The notes under the pieces were generated by a model, which had not been told where the DNA came from, did not search any database, and was given only the letters and a program-made list of their open reading frames with translations. A stretch of DNA of 5,609 nt from a bacterium (GTDB lineage: Bacteria > Chlamydiota > Chlamydiia > Chlamydiales > SM23-39). Position 1 is the first letter of the stretch; the number at the start of each line of letters is the position of its first letter. Shown one piece after another: positions 1 through 5,609 of the stretch. Location of the stretch: NCBI GenBank assembly GCA_021818045.1, contig JAKAFF010000107.1:1-5609 (forward strand), written 5' to 3'. The translations under genes and the position numbers were made by a program.

Positions 1-9
1 GATAAGTAA

Positions 10-690
10 CGAGAGTCCGTCATAGCACAAAGAACAGCCCTCGATCACAACGGCCTCGTCTCTGCATTTAGCGTCAATTTAAACTACGACTCAATCGACA
101 GCGTCTACAAACCGCATCGCGGCTGGCGCTCTTATCTCGAAGCAGAAGTTGCCGGCATCGGAGGCAAGTACGACTTTTTCAAAGTGAGCTATCTCAACTC
201 GATCTACTTTCCCATTTCTAGAAGCGGCACACTCAAACTGCGCGGCGATTTTAAATATATCATCCCTTTCGGGAGAACCGAAGAGAAGAAAAACGTTCCT
301 TATAGCGAACGGTTCTTTTTGGGCGGTGAAAACACAGTTCGCGGCTACAAACCGTTTTTACTTGGGCCTGTCGTTGAGCTCAGCAATGGAAGCGGCCAGC
401 TAGTCCCCACCCAAACTCCCTATGGCGGCCTCTCCTCATCCCTCGTCTCTCTTGAGTACAATCAAGAAATCTTTCGCATGCTGGATATTTTCGCCTTTGT
501 CGACGCTGGTAGCGTGACATTTGGCGAATTCGACATCACGCACATCCGCCCCACAACGGGAATTGGAGCAAGACTTGACATTGGAAATCGAACACCCATC
601 ATGGTAGGTTGGGGTATTCCTCTAGTCAAAAAAGACCGACATAATGGAAAATGGCAGAAAGTCTTCTTCTCAATGGGAGGACAGTTTTAA
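10..690 (+). CDS. bamA: BamA (Omp85) outer-membrane assembly protein, C-terminal barrel part, 5' end missing
   Basis: BamA is the central beta-barrel of the BAM complex, which folds and inserts outer-membrane proteins. Only the C-terminal 226 residues are readable here, so the POTRA domains and first barrel strands lie outside the window. Seen: the FFLGGEN-TVRGY segment (VRGY at bases 337-348), which is the family's conserved loop-6 VRGF/Y motif; the FAFVDAG strand; a G-GARLDIGN...PIMVGWGIPL stretch typical of the penultimate strands; and a C-terminal phenylalanine after FFSMGG, the usual beta-signal ending. The reading frame is open from base 10, after a TAA at 7-9. A mechanical call would start at the GTG at 184, but barrel-like sequence (alternating residues, NLNYDSIDSVYKPHRGWRSY) clearly runs upstream of it, so 184 is not the true start. 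Frame 2 reads ISNESPS at bases 2-22, which suggests that a base has been lost around 17-22. It is the first gene of the bamA-ompH-lpxD block. Confidence 0.9.
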   Translation, partial: RESVIAQRTALDHNGLVSAFSVNLNYDSIDSVYKPHRGWRSYLEAEVAGIGGKYDFFKVSYLNSIYFPISRSGTLKLRGDFKYIIPFGRTEEKKNVPYSERFFLGGENTVRGYKPFLLGPVVELSNGSGQLVPTQTPYGGLSSSLVSLEYNQEIFRMLDIFAFVDAGSVTFGEFDITHIRPTTGIGARLDIGNRTPIMVGWGIPLVKKDRHNGKWQKVFFSMGGQF

Positions 691-699
691 ATAACCAAT

Positions 700-703
700 G
701 GAG
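700..703 (+). promoter_or_regulatory. Shine-Dalgarno site of ompH
   Basis: GGAG lies 7 bases before the ATG at 711. It decides the start: the same frame is open further upstream to an ATG at 651 inside bamA, but that start would place about 20 unrelated residues in front of a good signal peptide and overlap bamA. Confidence 0.7.
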
Positions 704-710
704 CCTACAT

Positions 711-1301
711 ATGCGTAATTTTTTGAAATTTGCGACCACATTCGCCCTGACTGCAGCAAGTCCTGTAGTGGCAGACGGCCCGCAAATTGGCGTTGTGAAC
801 TTTGCCACATGCGTCACCGAATCAAAAGCCGGGAAAAAAGAGCAAGAGAACATGGATGCGATGCGCAAACAGATGGCCTCTCTCATTGAAAGCACAGAAA
901 AAGAGCTCAAAGAGATTGCTGCAAAATTTGAAGACACCGACTATCTCGATTCTCTCTCTCCAAAAGGCGAAGAGGATCTCAAAATCAAATTCCAAGCTCT
1001 CCAAGAAGACCTCAATCGCTACCAAAACCAATTTTATCAAACGCTCAATCACGCCAACTATTTGATGGTCCAAAAAATGGGCGCGCACGTTGCAAAGGCT
1101 GCTGAAAAGATTGCCGCTGAAAAACAGCTCGATTACGTCATGAACAAAGAGGCCTGTTTTTACATTCGCTCCGACTTCGATGTCACGAGCCTCGTGATCA
1201 GCGAAATGGATCAATCTTTTGATCTCGATCTAAGGGCGAAAAAAGTCGTTGACAATGCAGAAGAAGCTACTAGCCAACCTGAGACCCAGCAGGCTGGTTA
1301 A
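711..1301 (+). CDS. skp: OmpH/Skp-family periplasmic chaperone
   Basis: Skp (OmpH) is a trimeric periplasmic chaperone that binds unfolded outer-membrane proteins after export and hands them to BamA. The 196-residue product starts with a signal peptide (residues 1-21: basic MRNFLK, hydrophobic core, V-V-A before D22 as a type I cleavage site). Next comes the IGVVNF strand at 26-31, typical of the family's small body domain, and then a charged, mostly helical stretch at about 38-142 that would form the tentacle-like coiled-coil hairpin. The chain returns to the body with YVMNKEACFYIRSDFDVTSLV (142 onward), matching the usual diT--v ending. The tail from about 182 (EEATSQPETQQ) looks disordered. 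Length is close to chlamydial OmpH proteins and a little longer than E. coli Skp. The gene begins 20 bases after bamA and ends 2 bases before lpxD, so all three are almost certainly one transcript. Two cysteines (34 and 149) remain in the mature protein; whether they pair is unknown. Confidence 0.88.
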   Translation: MRNFLKFATTFALTAASPVVADGPQIGVVNFATCVTESKAGKKEQENMDAMRKQMASLIESTEKELKEIAAKFEDTDYLDSLSPKGEEDLKIKFQALQEDLNRYQNQFYQTLNHANYLMVQKMGAHVAKAAEKIAAEKQLDYVMNKEACFYIRSDFDVTSLVISEMDQSFDLDLRAKKVVDNAEEATSQPETQQAG

Positions 1302-1303
1302 TC

Positions 1304-2326
1304 ATGCGCAAGTTTACCCTTGCTGAGCTCAGCGCCCGACTGGGCGCTCAGCTTATCGGCGATCCAAGCCACGAAATTTTCGGGGTCAACGGCCTTGAAG
1401 AGGCCACCTCCATAGACGCCTCCTTTCTGGCCAATCCCAGATATACCGAAGCGATGAAAAGGTCAGCCGCTGGAGTCATCTGCGTGGATGGAAAAATCGA
1501 GCTCCCATCCAATAAAAACTTCCTCATTTGCACCGATCCTTGCCGTGCATTCCAAATGATTGCAGAGCTATTCATTGCTACCGGCACCTCTGCCTTTACA
1601 GGCATCCATCCGACAGCAGTCATCCACCCCTCAGCGCAAATCGCCTCCAACGTCACAATAGCGCCTTACGCAGTCATCGACCGCGACGTATCCATCGGCG
1701 CAAACACCTTTATCGGCCCGCATGTAACCATCGGCTTTCATGTAGAGATAGGCGCTGACTGCTACATCCATCCCCACTGCACCATCCGCGAACACTCCCG
1801 CCTTGGGAGCCGCGTCATCCTACAACCTGGAGCCGTCATTGGATCTTGCGGCTTTGGCTACACCCCCGACAAACAAGGTCGGCACATCAAACTAGAGCAA
1901 TTAGGCTATGTCGTCCTAGAAGATGATGTCGAAATCGGCGCCAACACCACCATCGATCGCGCCCGCTTCAAAGAGACCCTCATCCGCAAAGGGACAAAGA
2001 TCGACAACCTCGTCCAAATCGCCCACAATGTAGAGATTGGCGAGCACAACGTCATCGCAGCCCAAACTGGCATTGCCGGCTCCTCAAAAACCGGCAAGTA
2101 CGTCATGCTAGGCGGCCAAGTGGGCATCGTCGGCCACGTAGAACTCGATGACTATGCCATGATCGCCACCCGTGGAGGGGTTAGCAAATCTCTCAAAGGG
2201 GGCAAATACCGAGGCTCTCCCGCCATCCCCATTGCCGAATATCACAGGCAAGAAGTGCATGTCCGTAAGCTCGAAGAGTATATAAAGCGCCTCAAAGCCC
2301 TCGAAGAGACCCTCAATCAGAAGTAA
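1304..2326 (+). CDS. lpxD: UDP-3-O-acylglucosamine N-acyltransferase LpxD
   Basis: LpxD is the third enzyme of lipid A synthesis. It transfers a 3-hydroxyacyl chain from acyl carrier protein to the 2-amino group of UDP-3-O-acylglucosamine in the cytoplasm. The 340 residues match the family's usual length. Seen: an N-terminal uridine-binding domain (1 to about 100) with the FLANPRY segment at 41-47, whose aromatic residues contact uracil in known structures; hexapeptide repeats (about 102-295, many I-G/I-A steps such as IGANTFIGPHVTIG) forming a left-handed beta-helix; the conserved GFGY at 183-186; and a C-terminal helix from about 312 (KLEEYIKRLKALEE). H241 in AHNVEIG fits the catalytic base (E. 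coli H239), and H278 in GIVGHVE fits the second conserved histidine. The start is 2 bases after the ompH stop with only a weak AGG at 1291-1293, so translational coupling is likely. Codons are markedly C-ending compared with the neighbours. Confidence 0.95.
   Translation: MRKFTLAELSARLGAQLIGDPSHEIFGVNGLEEATSIDASFLANPRYTEAMKRSAAGVICVDGKIELPSNKNFLICTDPCRAFQMIAELFIATGTSAFTGIHPTAVIHPSAQIASNVTIAPYAVIDRDVSIGANTFIGPHVTIGFHVEIGADCYIHPHCTIREHSRLGSRVILQPGAVIGSCGFGYTPDKQGRHIKLEQLGYVVLEDDVEIGANTTIDRARFKETLIRKGTKIDNLVQIAHNVEIGEHNVIAAQTGIAGSSKTGKYVMLGGQVGIVGHVELDDYAMIATRGGVSKSLKGGKYRGSPAIPIAEYHRQEVHVRKLEEYIKRLKALEETLNQK
1324..1355 (+). other. Strong potential RNA hairpin at the start of lpxD
   Basis: AGCGCCC (1331-1337) and GGGCGCT (1342-1348) form a perfect 7-pair stem with a GACT loop. 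After one C-C mismatch (1330/1349), the stem continues with six more pairs (1324-1329 with 1350-1355, one of them G-T). It lies 18 bases after the lpxD start codon and encodes the conserved LSARLGAQL part of the protein. Its role, if any, is unknown; it is not followed by a T-run, so it is not a standard terminator. Confidence 0.5.
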
Positions 2327-2354
2327 TTGCTTTTTCTCTCTCCTTGCATATACT
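2327..2354 (+). promoter_or_regulatory. Putative sigma70-type promoter of corA
   Basis: TTGCTT (2327-2332), a 16-base spacer and TATACT (2349-2354) resemble the -35 and -10 boxes of the housekeeping sigma factor (sigma66 in chlamydiae). The elements begin directly after the lpxD TAA. RNA would start near 2360-2362, at or one base before the corA ATG. This would separate corA from the envelope operon. It is based on consensus matching only. Confidence 0.5.
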
Positions 2355-2361
2355 GCGGTTT

Positions 2362-3282
2362 ATGATCGAGATCTATTTTAAAACCGTTAGAGACACCCAA
2401 TTTGCCCGCATCTCCGAATTTCGGCCCGGAAGCTGGGTCTATGTGAAAGAGGCAACCCTTGACGATTTACATAAAATTGCCGAAGCAATCCACCTAGATA
2501 TCAACGACATTAGAGACAGTCTCGACAAATACGAGCTTCCTCGCATCGAGCACATCGATGAGAACATCGTCTTTTTTATCCGCCAACCAAGTTCCAACGA
2601 AACAGGTCTTTATACAGAAACGCTCACCATTATTCTTACCAATACTTACGTAGTGGCCATCTCTCCACACCACAGCGAGATCATCGAAAACCTAATCAAC
2701 AGCGACACCAACTTAGGCACCACCCAAAAATCGAAACTCATCCTCCACATTTTACTCAAAATCACCCAAGACTATACCAACAACATCAAACGCGTAAGAC
2801 ACAGCATATTAGGATCTGAACACCCTCCTAAAGTAGTAGATTCAGAATCGATTATTGTGCTGACGAAAAACGAGGAGATCCTCAATCAATATCTCACAGC
2901 GCTCGTGCCCATGCGCAATTTACTAGAGACCATGGCAACAGGCCGCTACATGCATTTTTACGAACAAGACCTTGATTTATTAGAAGATCTGATGATTGCG
3001 ATGCGCCAATCGGAGGACGTTTGTCGAGTCAACATCAAAAGCATCCGCTCTTTGCGAGACTCATACCACATTATTTTCACAAACGACGTAAATCGGACGA
3101 TTAAATTTCTGACAGCTCTGACCATTATTTTGAGCATTCCGGTCATTATTGTCTCTGCCTATGGGATGAATGTGGCGCTGCCGTTTCAAGGTAACCGCTA
3201 TGCATTTTTAGCGATTTTGGGGATCATCCTCTTTTCCTCTGTACTAGCGCTTGGTTTCTTCCGGAAAAAGCATTGGCTCTAG
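2362..3282 (+). CDS. corA: CorA-family divalent metal ion transporter
   Basis: CorA proteins are pentameric inner-membrane channels that let Mg2+ (also Co2+ or Ni2+) into the cytoplasm. The 306-residue product has the family layout: a large cytoplasmic N-terminal domain (about 1-245) with a long helical part (about 120-245), then a first membrane helix (about 248-267) ending in the signature Y-GMN at 267-270, a short external loop (VALPFQGNRY), a second membrane helix (about 279-299), and a short basic C-terminus (FRKKHWL). The GMN motif is the selectivity filter. The loop reads ALPF rather than the acidic MPE of E. coli CorA, a variant common in the wider family, so exact metal preference cannot be stated. 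The ATG at 2362 is preferred over an in-frame TTG at 2344 because the TTG lies in the likely promoter. Neither has a clear Shine-Dalgarno sequence. The 35-base gap to lpxD is filled by that promoter. Confidence 0.9.
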   Translation: MIEIYFKTVRDTQFARISEFRPGSWVYVKEATLDDLHKIAEAIHLDINDIRDSLDKYELPRIEHIDENIVFFIRQPSSNETGLYTETLTIILTNTYVVAISPHHSEIIENLINSDTNLGTTQKSKLILHILLKITQDYTNNIKRVRHSILGSEHPPKVVDSESIIVLTKNEEILNQYLTALVPMRNLLETMATGRYMHFYEQDLDLLEDLMIAMRQSEDVCRVNIKSIRSLRDSYHIIFTNDVNRTIKFLTALTIILSIPVIIVSAYGMNVALPFQGNRYAFLAILGIILFSSVLALGFFRKKHWL

Positions 3283-3291
3283 AGAGGCAGT

Positions 3292-3480
3292 TTATTCTTG
3301 ACCGAATACCGCACGCGCTGCAATTGCTACAGCTGCCACTGCACCTAAAACTCCAGCAACCTGACACCCTATACGCCATGCCGATAACATGGAACAACCA
3401 GTCCCGCCGTGGTCGCAACTTGCGAAACAAAATCCATAAATCACGGAAATATCAAATTCATCTAATGATGCGGAAACCAT
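3292..3480 (-). CDS. Doubtful small hypothetical protein with a hydrophobic C-terminal segment
   Basis: I do not recognise this ORF. It would encode 62 residues from the ATG at 3480 (or 72 from a TTG at 3510). The N-terminal half is polar to mixed with an acidic LDEFD and four cysteines (18, 22, 29, 39 from the ATG), including C-DHGGTG-C. The C-terminal half (about 41-58, AGVLGAVAAVAIAARAVF) is alanine/valine-rich and could be a membrane or lipid-contacting helix. It fills the gap between corA and speE, ends 9 bases from the corA stop, and would be divergent from speE. Against it: only a weak Shine-Dalgarno-like sequence (AAGTGG), no clear promoter on the minus strand, and no known family. 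The rest of the 264-base gap shows only the speE promoter; no RNA gene or clear terminator is visible. Confidence 0.3.
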   Translation of the reverse strand: MVSASLDEFDISVIYGFCFASCDHGGTGCSMLSAWRIGCQVAGVLGAVAAVAIAARAVFGQE

Positions 3481-3492
3481 ACAAAAAACCAC

Positions 3493-3521
3493 TTGTTTTT
3501 CTAGCCCCAATCGGATAAAAT
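3493..3521 (+). promoter_or_regulatory. Putative sigma70-type promoter of speE
   Basis: TTGTTT (3493-3498) and TAAAAT (3516-3521) are separated by 17 bases, the ideal spacing. Transcription would begin near 3528, leaving a leader of about 19 bases that carries a good Shine-Dalgarno sequence before the ATG at 3547. This fits speE being an independent transcription unit. Confidence 0.5.
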
Positions 3522-3536
3522 CACCGCCGAATTTTC

Positions 3537-3541
3537 AAGGA
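3537..3541 (+). promoter_or_regulatory. Shine-Dalgarno site of speE
   Basis: AAGGA lies 5 bases before the ATG at 3547. It supports that start over the in-frame ATG at 3580, which has no comparable site, although the protein alignment recalled from E. coli SpeE would favour the later start. Confidence 0.6.
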
Positions 3542-3546
3542 TACAA

Positions 3547-4422
3547 ATGTTATTGCATTGGGTATTAGCAGCTCGTTTAATGGCGGGCGGCGAATGTAAA
3601 GAGGCTCTTTACTCTGGCTGGGCTCAAAATTTTGTTGTAGATCAGGTGATTTTTGAAGAACAGACGGATCACTGGGACTTATCAATCTTCGAAAATAACC
3701 AATTTGGACGGGTGATGTGTATTGATGGGACAATTCAGCTCACCGAAAAAGATGAGTTTGTGTACCACGAGATGATGGCCCATGTGCCGCTGCTCTCTCA
3801 CGGCGATGCAAAAAAAGTTTTGATCATCGGCGGAGGCGATGGGGGGCTATTGCGAGAGGTGCTGCGCCATGATTACTTGGAGTCGGCGACCCTCGTTGAG
3901 ATCGATGCTCAAGTCATCGAAGTGTCTAAAAAATACATGCCGATGGTCTCTCAGGGCGCCTTTGACAACCCGAAAGCCAAAATCATCATCCAAGATGCCA
4001 CGCAATTTGTCCGCGATACAACCGAGCAATTCGACGTGATCCTTTGCGATTCTACAGATCCCGAAGGGCCCGGAGCCGGCCTTTTCACCTCTGAATTTTA
4101 TGCAGATTGCAAAAAACGCTTAACTCCTGGTGGAATCTTTGCCAACCAAAACGGGGCCCCTTTTGTCCAAAAAGAAGAGATTCGCCTCACCTTTAATAAC
4201 CGCACACCCCACTTTAAACACGTAAGCTTTTACGTGGCGCCTGTACCCACATATGTTGGTGGCTTTATGGCCTTCGGCTGGGCAAGCGACCAAAAACATG
4301 GCGTTTCTGAGACTCTATTAAAAGAAAGGCTCAAAAGGGTGAAAGGGAAAATGCGCTACTATACTCCCGCAATCCACAAAGCTTCTTTCGCGCTTCCCCA
4401 GTACGTGCTAGACGCACAGTAG
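3547..4422 (+). CDS. speE: Spermidine synthase (polyamine aminopropyltransferase)
   Basis: SpeE transfers an aminopropyl group from decarboxylated S-adenosylmethionine to putrescine, giving spermidine and methylthioadenosine in the cytoplasm. The 291-residue product matches E. coli SpeE closely from about residue 18 to the end. Seen: TDHWDLSIFEN and FGRVMCIDG (N-terminal beta domain); DEFVYHEMM with the substrate-site tyrosine Y73; the nucleotide-binding loop GGGDGG (95-100); VEID (117-120), whose acidic residue holds the ribose; DSTDP (168-172) with D168 and D171 as catalytic and amine-binding aspartates; PTYVGG (234-239); and the YYTPAIH...FALPQY ending. The fold is a Rossmann methyltransferase-like domain, acting as a dimer or tetramer in the family. 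The first 11 residues (MLLHWVLAARL) are extra compared with E. coli, so M12 at 3580 could be the true start. It has its own promoter. The last 15 bases overlap the convergent pdhC. No speD or putrescine-making gene is in the window. Confidence 0.95.
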   Translation: MLLHWVLAARLMAGGECKEALYSGWAQNFVVDQVIFEEQTDHWDLSIFENNQFGRVMCIDGTIQLTEKDEFVYHEMMAHVPLLSHGDAKKVLIIGGGDGGLLREVLRHDYLESATLVEIDAQVIEVSKKYMPMVSQGAFDNPKAKIIIQDATQFVRDTTEQFDVILCDSTDPEGPGAGLFTSEFYADCKKRLTPGGIFANQNGAPFVQKEEIRLTFNNRTPHFKHVSFYVAPVPTYVGGFMAFGWASDQKHGVSETLLKERLKRVKGKMRYYTPAIHKASFALPQYVLDAQ

Positions 4423-5609
4423 GGCGGGGTTTTCCAAGTACTTTTGCACGGTTTTTAAAAACTTTGCAGCCTCTGCCCCGTCAATGACTCGGTGATCTGC
4501 AGAAAGAGTCATGCACATCTTTTTACCAACCGTTACAGCGCCGTTGCGAACGCAAGGAGCCTCTTCAACGGTGCCGATCGCTAAAATCGCTGCTTGAGGT
4601 GGGTTAATGATCGCTGCAAATTCACTAATGCCTAGCATTCCCATATTGGAAATGGTAAACGACCCCCCTTTGTACTCTTCTGCTTTGAGTTTGCCCATTT
4701 TCGCGCGTGTTGCAAGCTCTTTAACCTCTAGAGAAATTTCCCCCAAGTTTTTGTAGTCTGCATGGCGCACAATCGGCGTAATCAAGCCCCCTTCTACGGT
4801 CACTGCAACTGCGATATCGACGGTTTTAAACAAAATAATTGCTTGCTTTTGCGCATCAAAGCCGCTGTTGATGTTGGGGTGTTCGCGCAGGCTCAATGCA
4901 CAAGCACGAATGACAAAGTCATTGATTGTCAATTTCAATTGCCCCATCTTTAGCTGCTCTCTTGCGATAGCAAGCGGCGCTGCATCGATCTCTTGACGCA
5001 CATAAATATGGGGGATGAACATTTTAGCCTGTTGCAGACGCTCTGCAATGATTTTACGCATGGGAGTTAACGGGACCTCTTCATAGGTTCCAGGAACGAC
5101 CGATGGCATTTCCTGGCGCCCAAAAGTCACCGTCTGATCCGGCTGAGCAAGATCTAGATCGCGGCTTGTGATGCGGCCGTTGGGTCCGCTGCCTTTCACG
5201 GTGCTCAAATCGAGCCCTTTTTCTTTGGCCATCTTTTTTGCCAAAGGAGAGGCGACGGTGCGCGCAGTCATTTTAGTTGGAAAATCAAACTCATATTTTT
5301 CTAAAGGGGGCTCGGGAGCAAAAGAGGTTGGTTGTATGGGAGCCGCAGCGCTTTTGGGAGCAGCTTCTGGTTTGGATGTGGGGGCAGCAGTGGGGGTCTT
5401 TTTTGGGGCATCAGGAGAGGTCCCTTCAGGGACGTATCCTTCGATCGACTCGTTTGCTTTTTCAGTCAGTATGGCAATCGGTTGATTGACAATCGCGTGG
5501 GCTCCATTAGGCACGAGGATCTTTCTCAGATAGCCCCCATCAAGCGCGTTATACTCAACTGTTGCTTTATCGGTTGCAACCTCTATGATCAAATCGCCTG
5601 GAAGGACAT
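4408..5609 (-). CDS. pdhC: Dihydrolipoamide acetyltransferase, E2 of pyruvate dehydrogenase, 5' end outside window
   Basis: E2 forms the core of the pyruvate dehydrogenase complex, moving the acetyl group from E1 on a swinging lipoyl arm to CoA. 399 residues are readable; about 25-30 N-terminal residues, including the start, lie beyond the right edge. Domains, counted from the first readable codon: a single lipoyl domain (to about 60) with GDLIIEVATDKA, where the lysine (residue 14, bases 5566-5568) takes the lipoyl group; an Ala/Pro/Lys-rich flexible linker (about 60-105); a peripheral-subunit-binding domain (about 115-151, ASPLAKKMAKEKG...GPNGRITSRDL) that holds E1 or E3; and the acetyltransferase domain (about 175-399) with NMGMLGISEFAAIINPPQ and the active-site motif DHRVIDG (H372, D376). 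The NPPQ-type segment favours pyruvate over oxoglutarate or branched-chain substrates. A TTG at 5592 is inside the lipoyl domain and is not the start. pdhA and pdhB are expected to the right (inference). Confidence 0.94.
   Translation of the reverse strand, partial: VLPGDLIIEVATDKATVEYNALDGGYLRKILVPNGAHAIVNQPIAILTEKANESIEGYVPEGTSPDAPKKTPTAAPTSKPEAAPKSAAAPIQPTSFAPEPPLEKYEFDFPTKMTARTVASPLAKKMAKEKGLDLSTVKGSGPNGRITSRDLDLAQPDQTVTFGRQEMPSVVPGTYEEVPLTPMRKIIAERLQQAKMFIPHIYVRQEIDAAPLAIAREQLKMGQLKLTINDFVIRACALSLREHPNINSGFDAQKQAIILFKTVDIAVAVTVEGGLITPIVRHADYKNLGEISLEVKELATRAKMGKLKAEEYKGGSFTISNMGMLGISEFAAIINPPQAAILAIGTVEEAPCVRNGAVTVGKKMCMTLSADHRVIDGAEAAKFLKTVQKYLENPALLCV

Noticed and set aside
105..354. 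Repeated CTACAAACCG (105-114 and 345-354) in bamA
   Set aside because: A 10-base match encoding similar YKP residues in two barrel loops; too short to be a meaningful repeat.
822..1214. 130-residue ORF on the minus strand opposite ompH
   Set aside because: It lies wholly antisense to a well-supported gene, and its Phe/Leu-rich composition is what antisense reading of a Lys/Glu-rich coiled coil gives.
3273..3518. Plus-strand 81-residue ORF after corA
   Set aside because: It overlaps the corA end, has no good start signal, and reads as a basic, low-complexity mixture opposite the more protein-like minus ORF.
3809..3818. Run of seven A in speE as a programmed frameshift slippery site
   Set aside because: It encodes the normal AKKV of SpeE; the alternative frame gives no recognisable product and no stimulatory structure was seen.
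4396..4433. GTGC-tagac-GCAC stem with outer CCCC/GGGG followed by TTTT as a speE terminator
   Set aside because: The inner stem has only 4 pairs, the internal loop is large and unequal, and the T-run is short; it lies in the coding overlap and is too weak to call.
4452..4463. GTTTTTAAAAAC palindrome
   Set aside because: It is inside pdhC coding sequence near the 3' end and explained by FLKT codons; no operator context.
5168..5489. Plus-strand ORFs of 105 and 70 residues at the right end
   Set aside because: They are antisense to the pdhC linker and lipoyl region; the Gly/Ala/Val-rich sequence mirrors the Ala/Pro linker codons.

Overview
The window holds six recognisable protein genes and looks like a housekeeping chromosomal segment of a Gram-negative bacterium. 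The best guess is a member of the Chlamydiota outside the genus Chlamydia. Three things suggest this: the order bamA - ompH(skp) - lpxD followed closely by a pyruvate dehydrogenase E2 gene recalls the omp85-ompH-lpxD-...-pdhABC neighbourhood of Chlamydia as I remember it; the BamA tail (FFLGG...TVRGY loop motif, PIM-GWG-P strand near the end) looks chlamydial; and the OmpH protein is the short chlamydial type. Base composition is near half GC by eye, with lpxD the most C-rich gene. No database search was possible, so the taxon is an inference.

Left part (about 1-2326, plus strand): an envelope-biogenesis operon. It starts with the 3' end of bamA (outer-membrane beta-barrel insertase), followed 20 bases later by ompH/skp (periplasmic chaperone for outer-membrane proteins) and then, after only 2 bases, lpxD (lipid A acyltransferase). 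Outer-membrane protein assembly and LPS synthesis are thereby co-expressed, as in the bamA-skp-lpxD block of enterobacteria. An in-frame stop at 7-9, with BamA-like reading continuing in another frame upstream, suggests a frameshift at the left edge. A strong potential hairpin lies 18 bases after the lpxD start codon.

Middle (2327-3546): a sigma70-like promoter begins immediately after the lpxD stop and would start RNA about one base before the ATG of corA (divalent cation channel), so corA may be translated from a leaderless mRNA. The 264 bases between corA and speE hold a doubtful small minus-strand ORF with a hydrophobic C-terminal segment. They also hold a well-formed promoter and Shine-Dalgarno sequence for speE.

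Right part (3547-5609): speE (spermidine synthase, plus strand) runs tail-to-tail into pdhC (dihydrolipoamide acetyltransferase, minus strand), and their coding ends overlap by 15 bases. pdhC runs off the right edge and lacks only the first part of its lipoyl domain.

I do not see a new defence, mobile or otherwise undescribed system here. The points worth checking are the bamA frame break, the lpxD hairpin, the possible leaderless corA, the small ORF, and the overlapping convergent ends of speE and pdhC.
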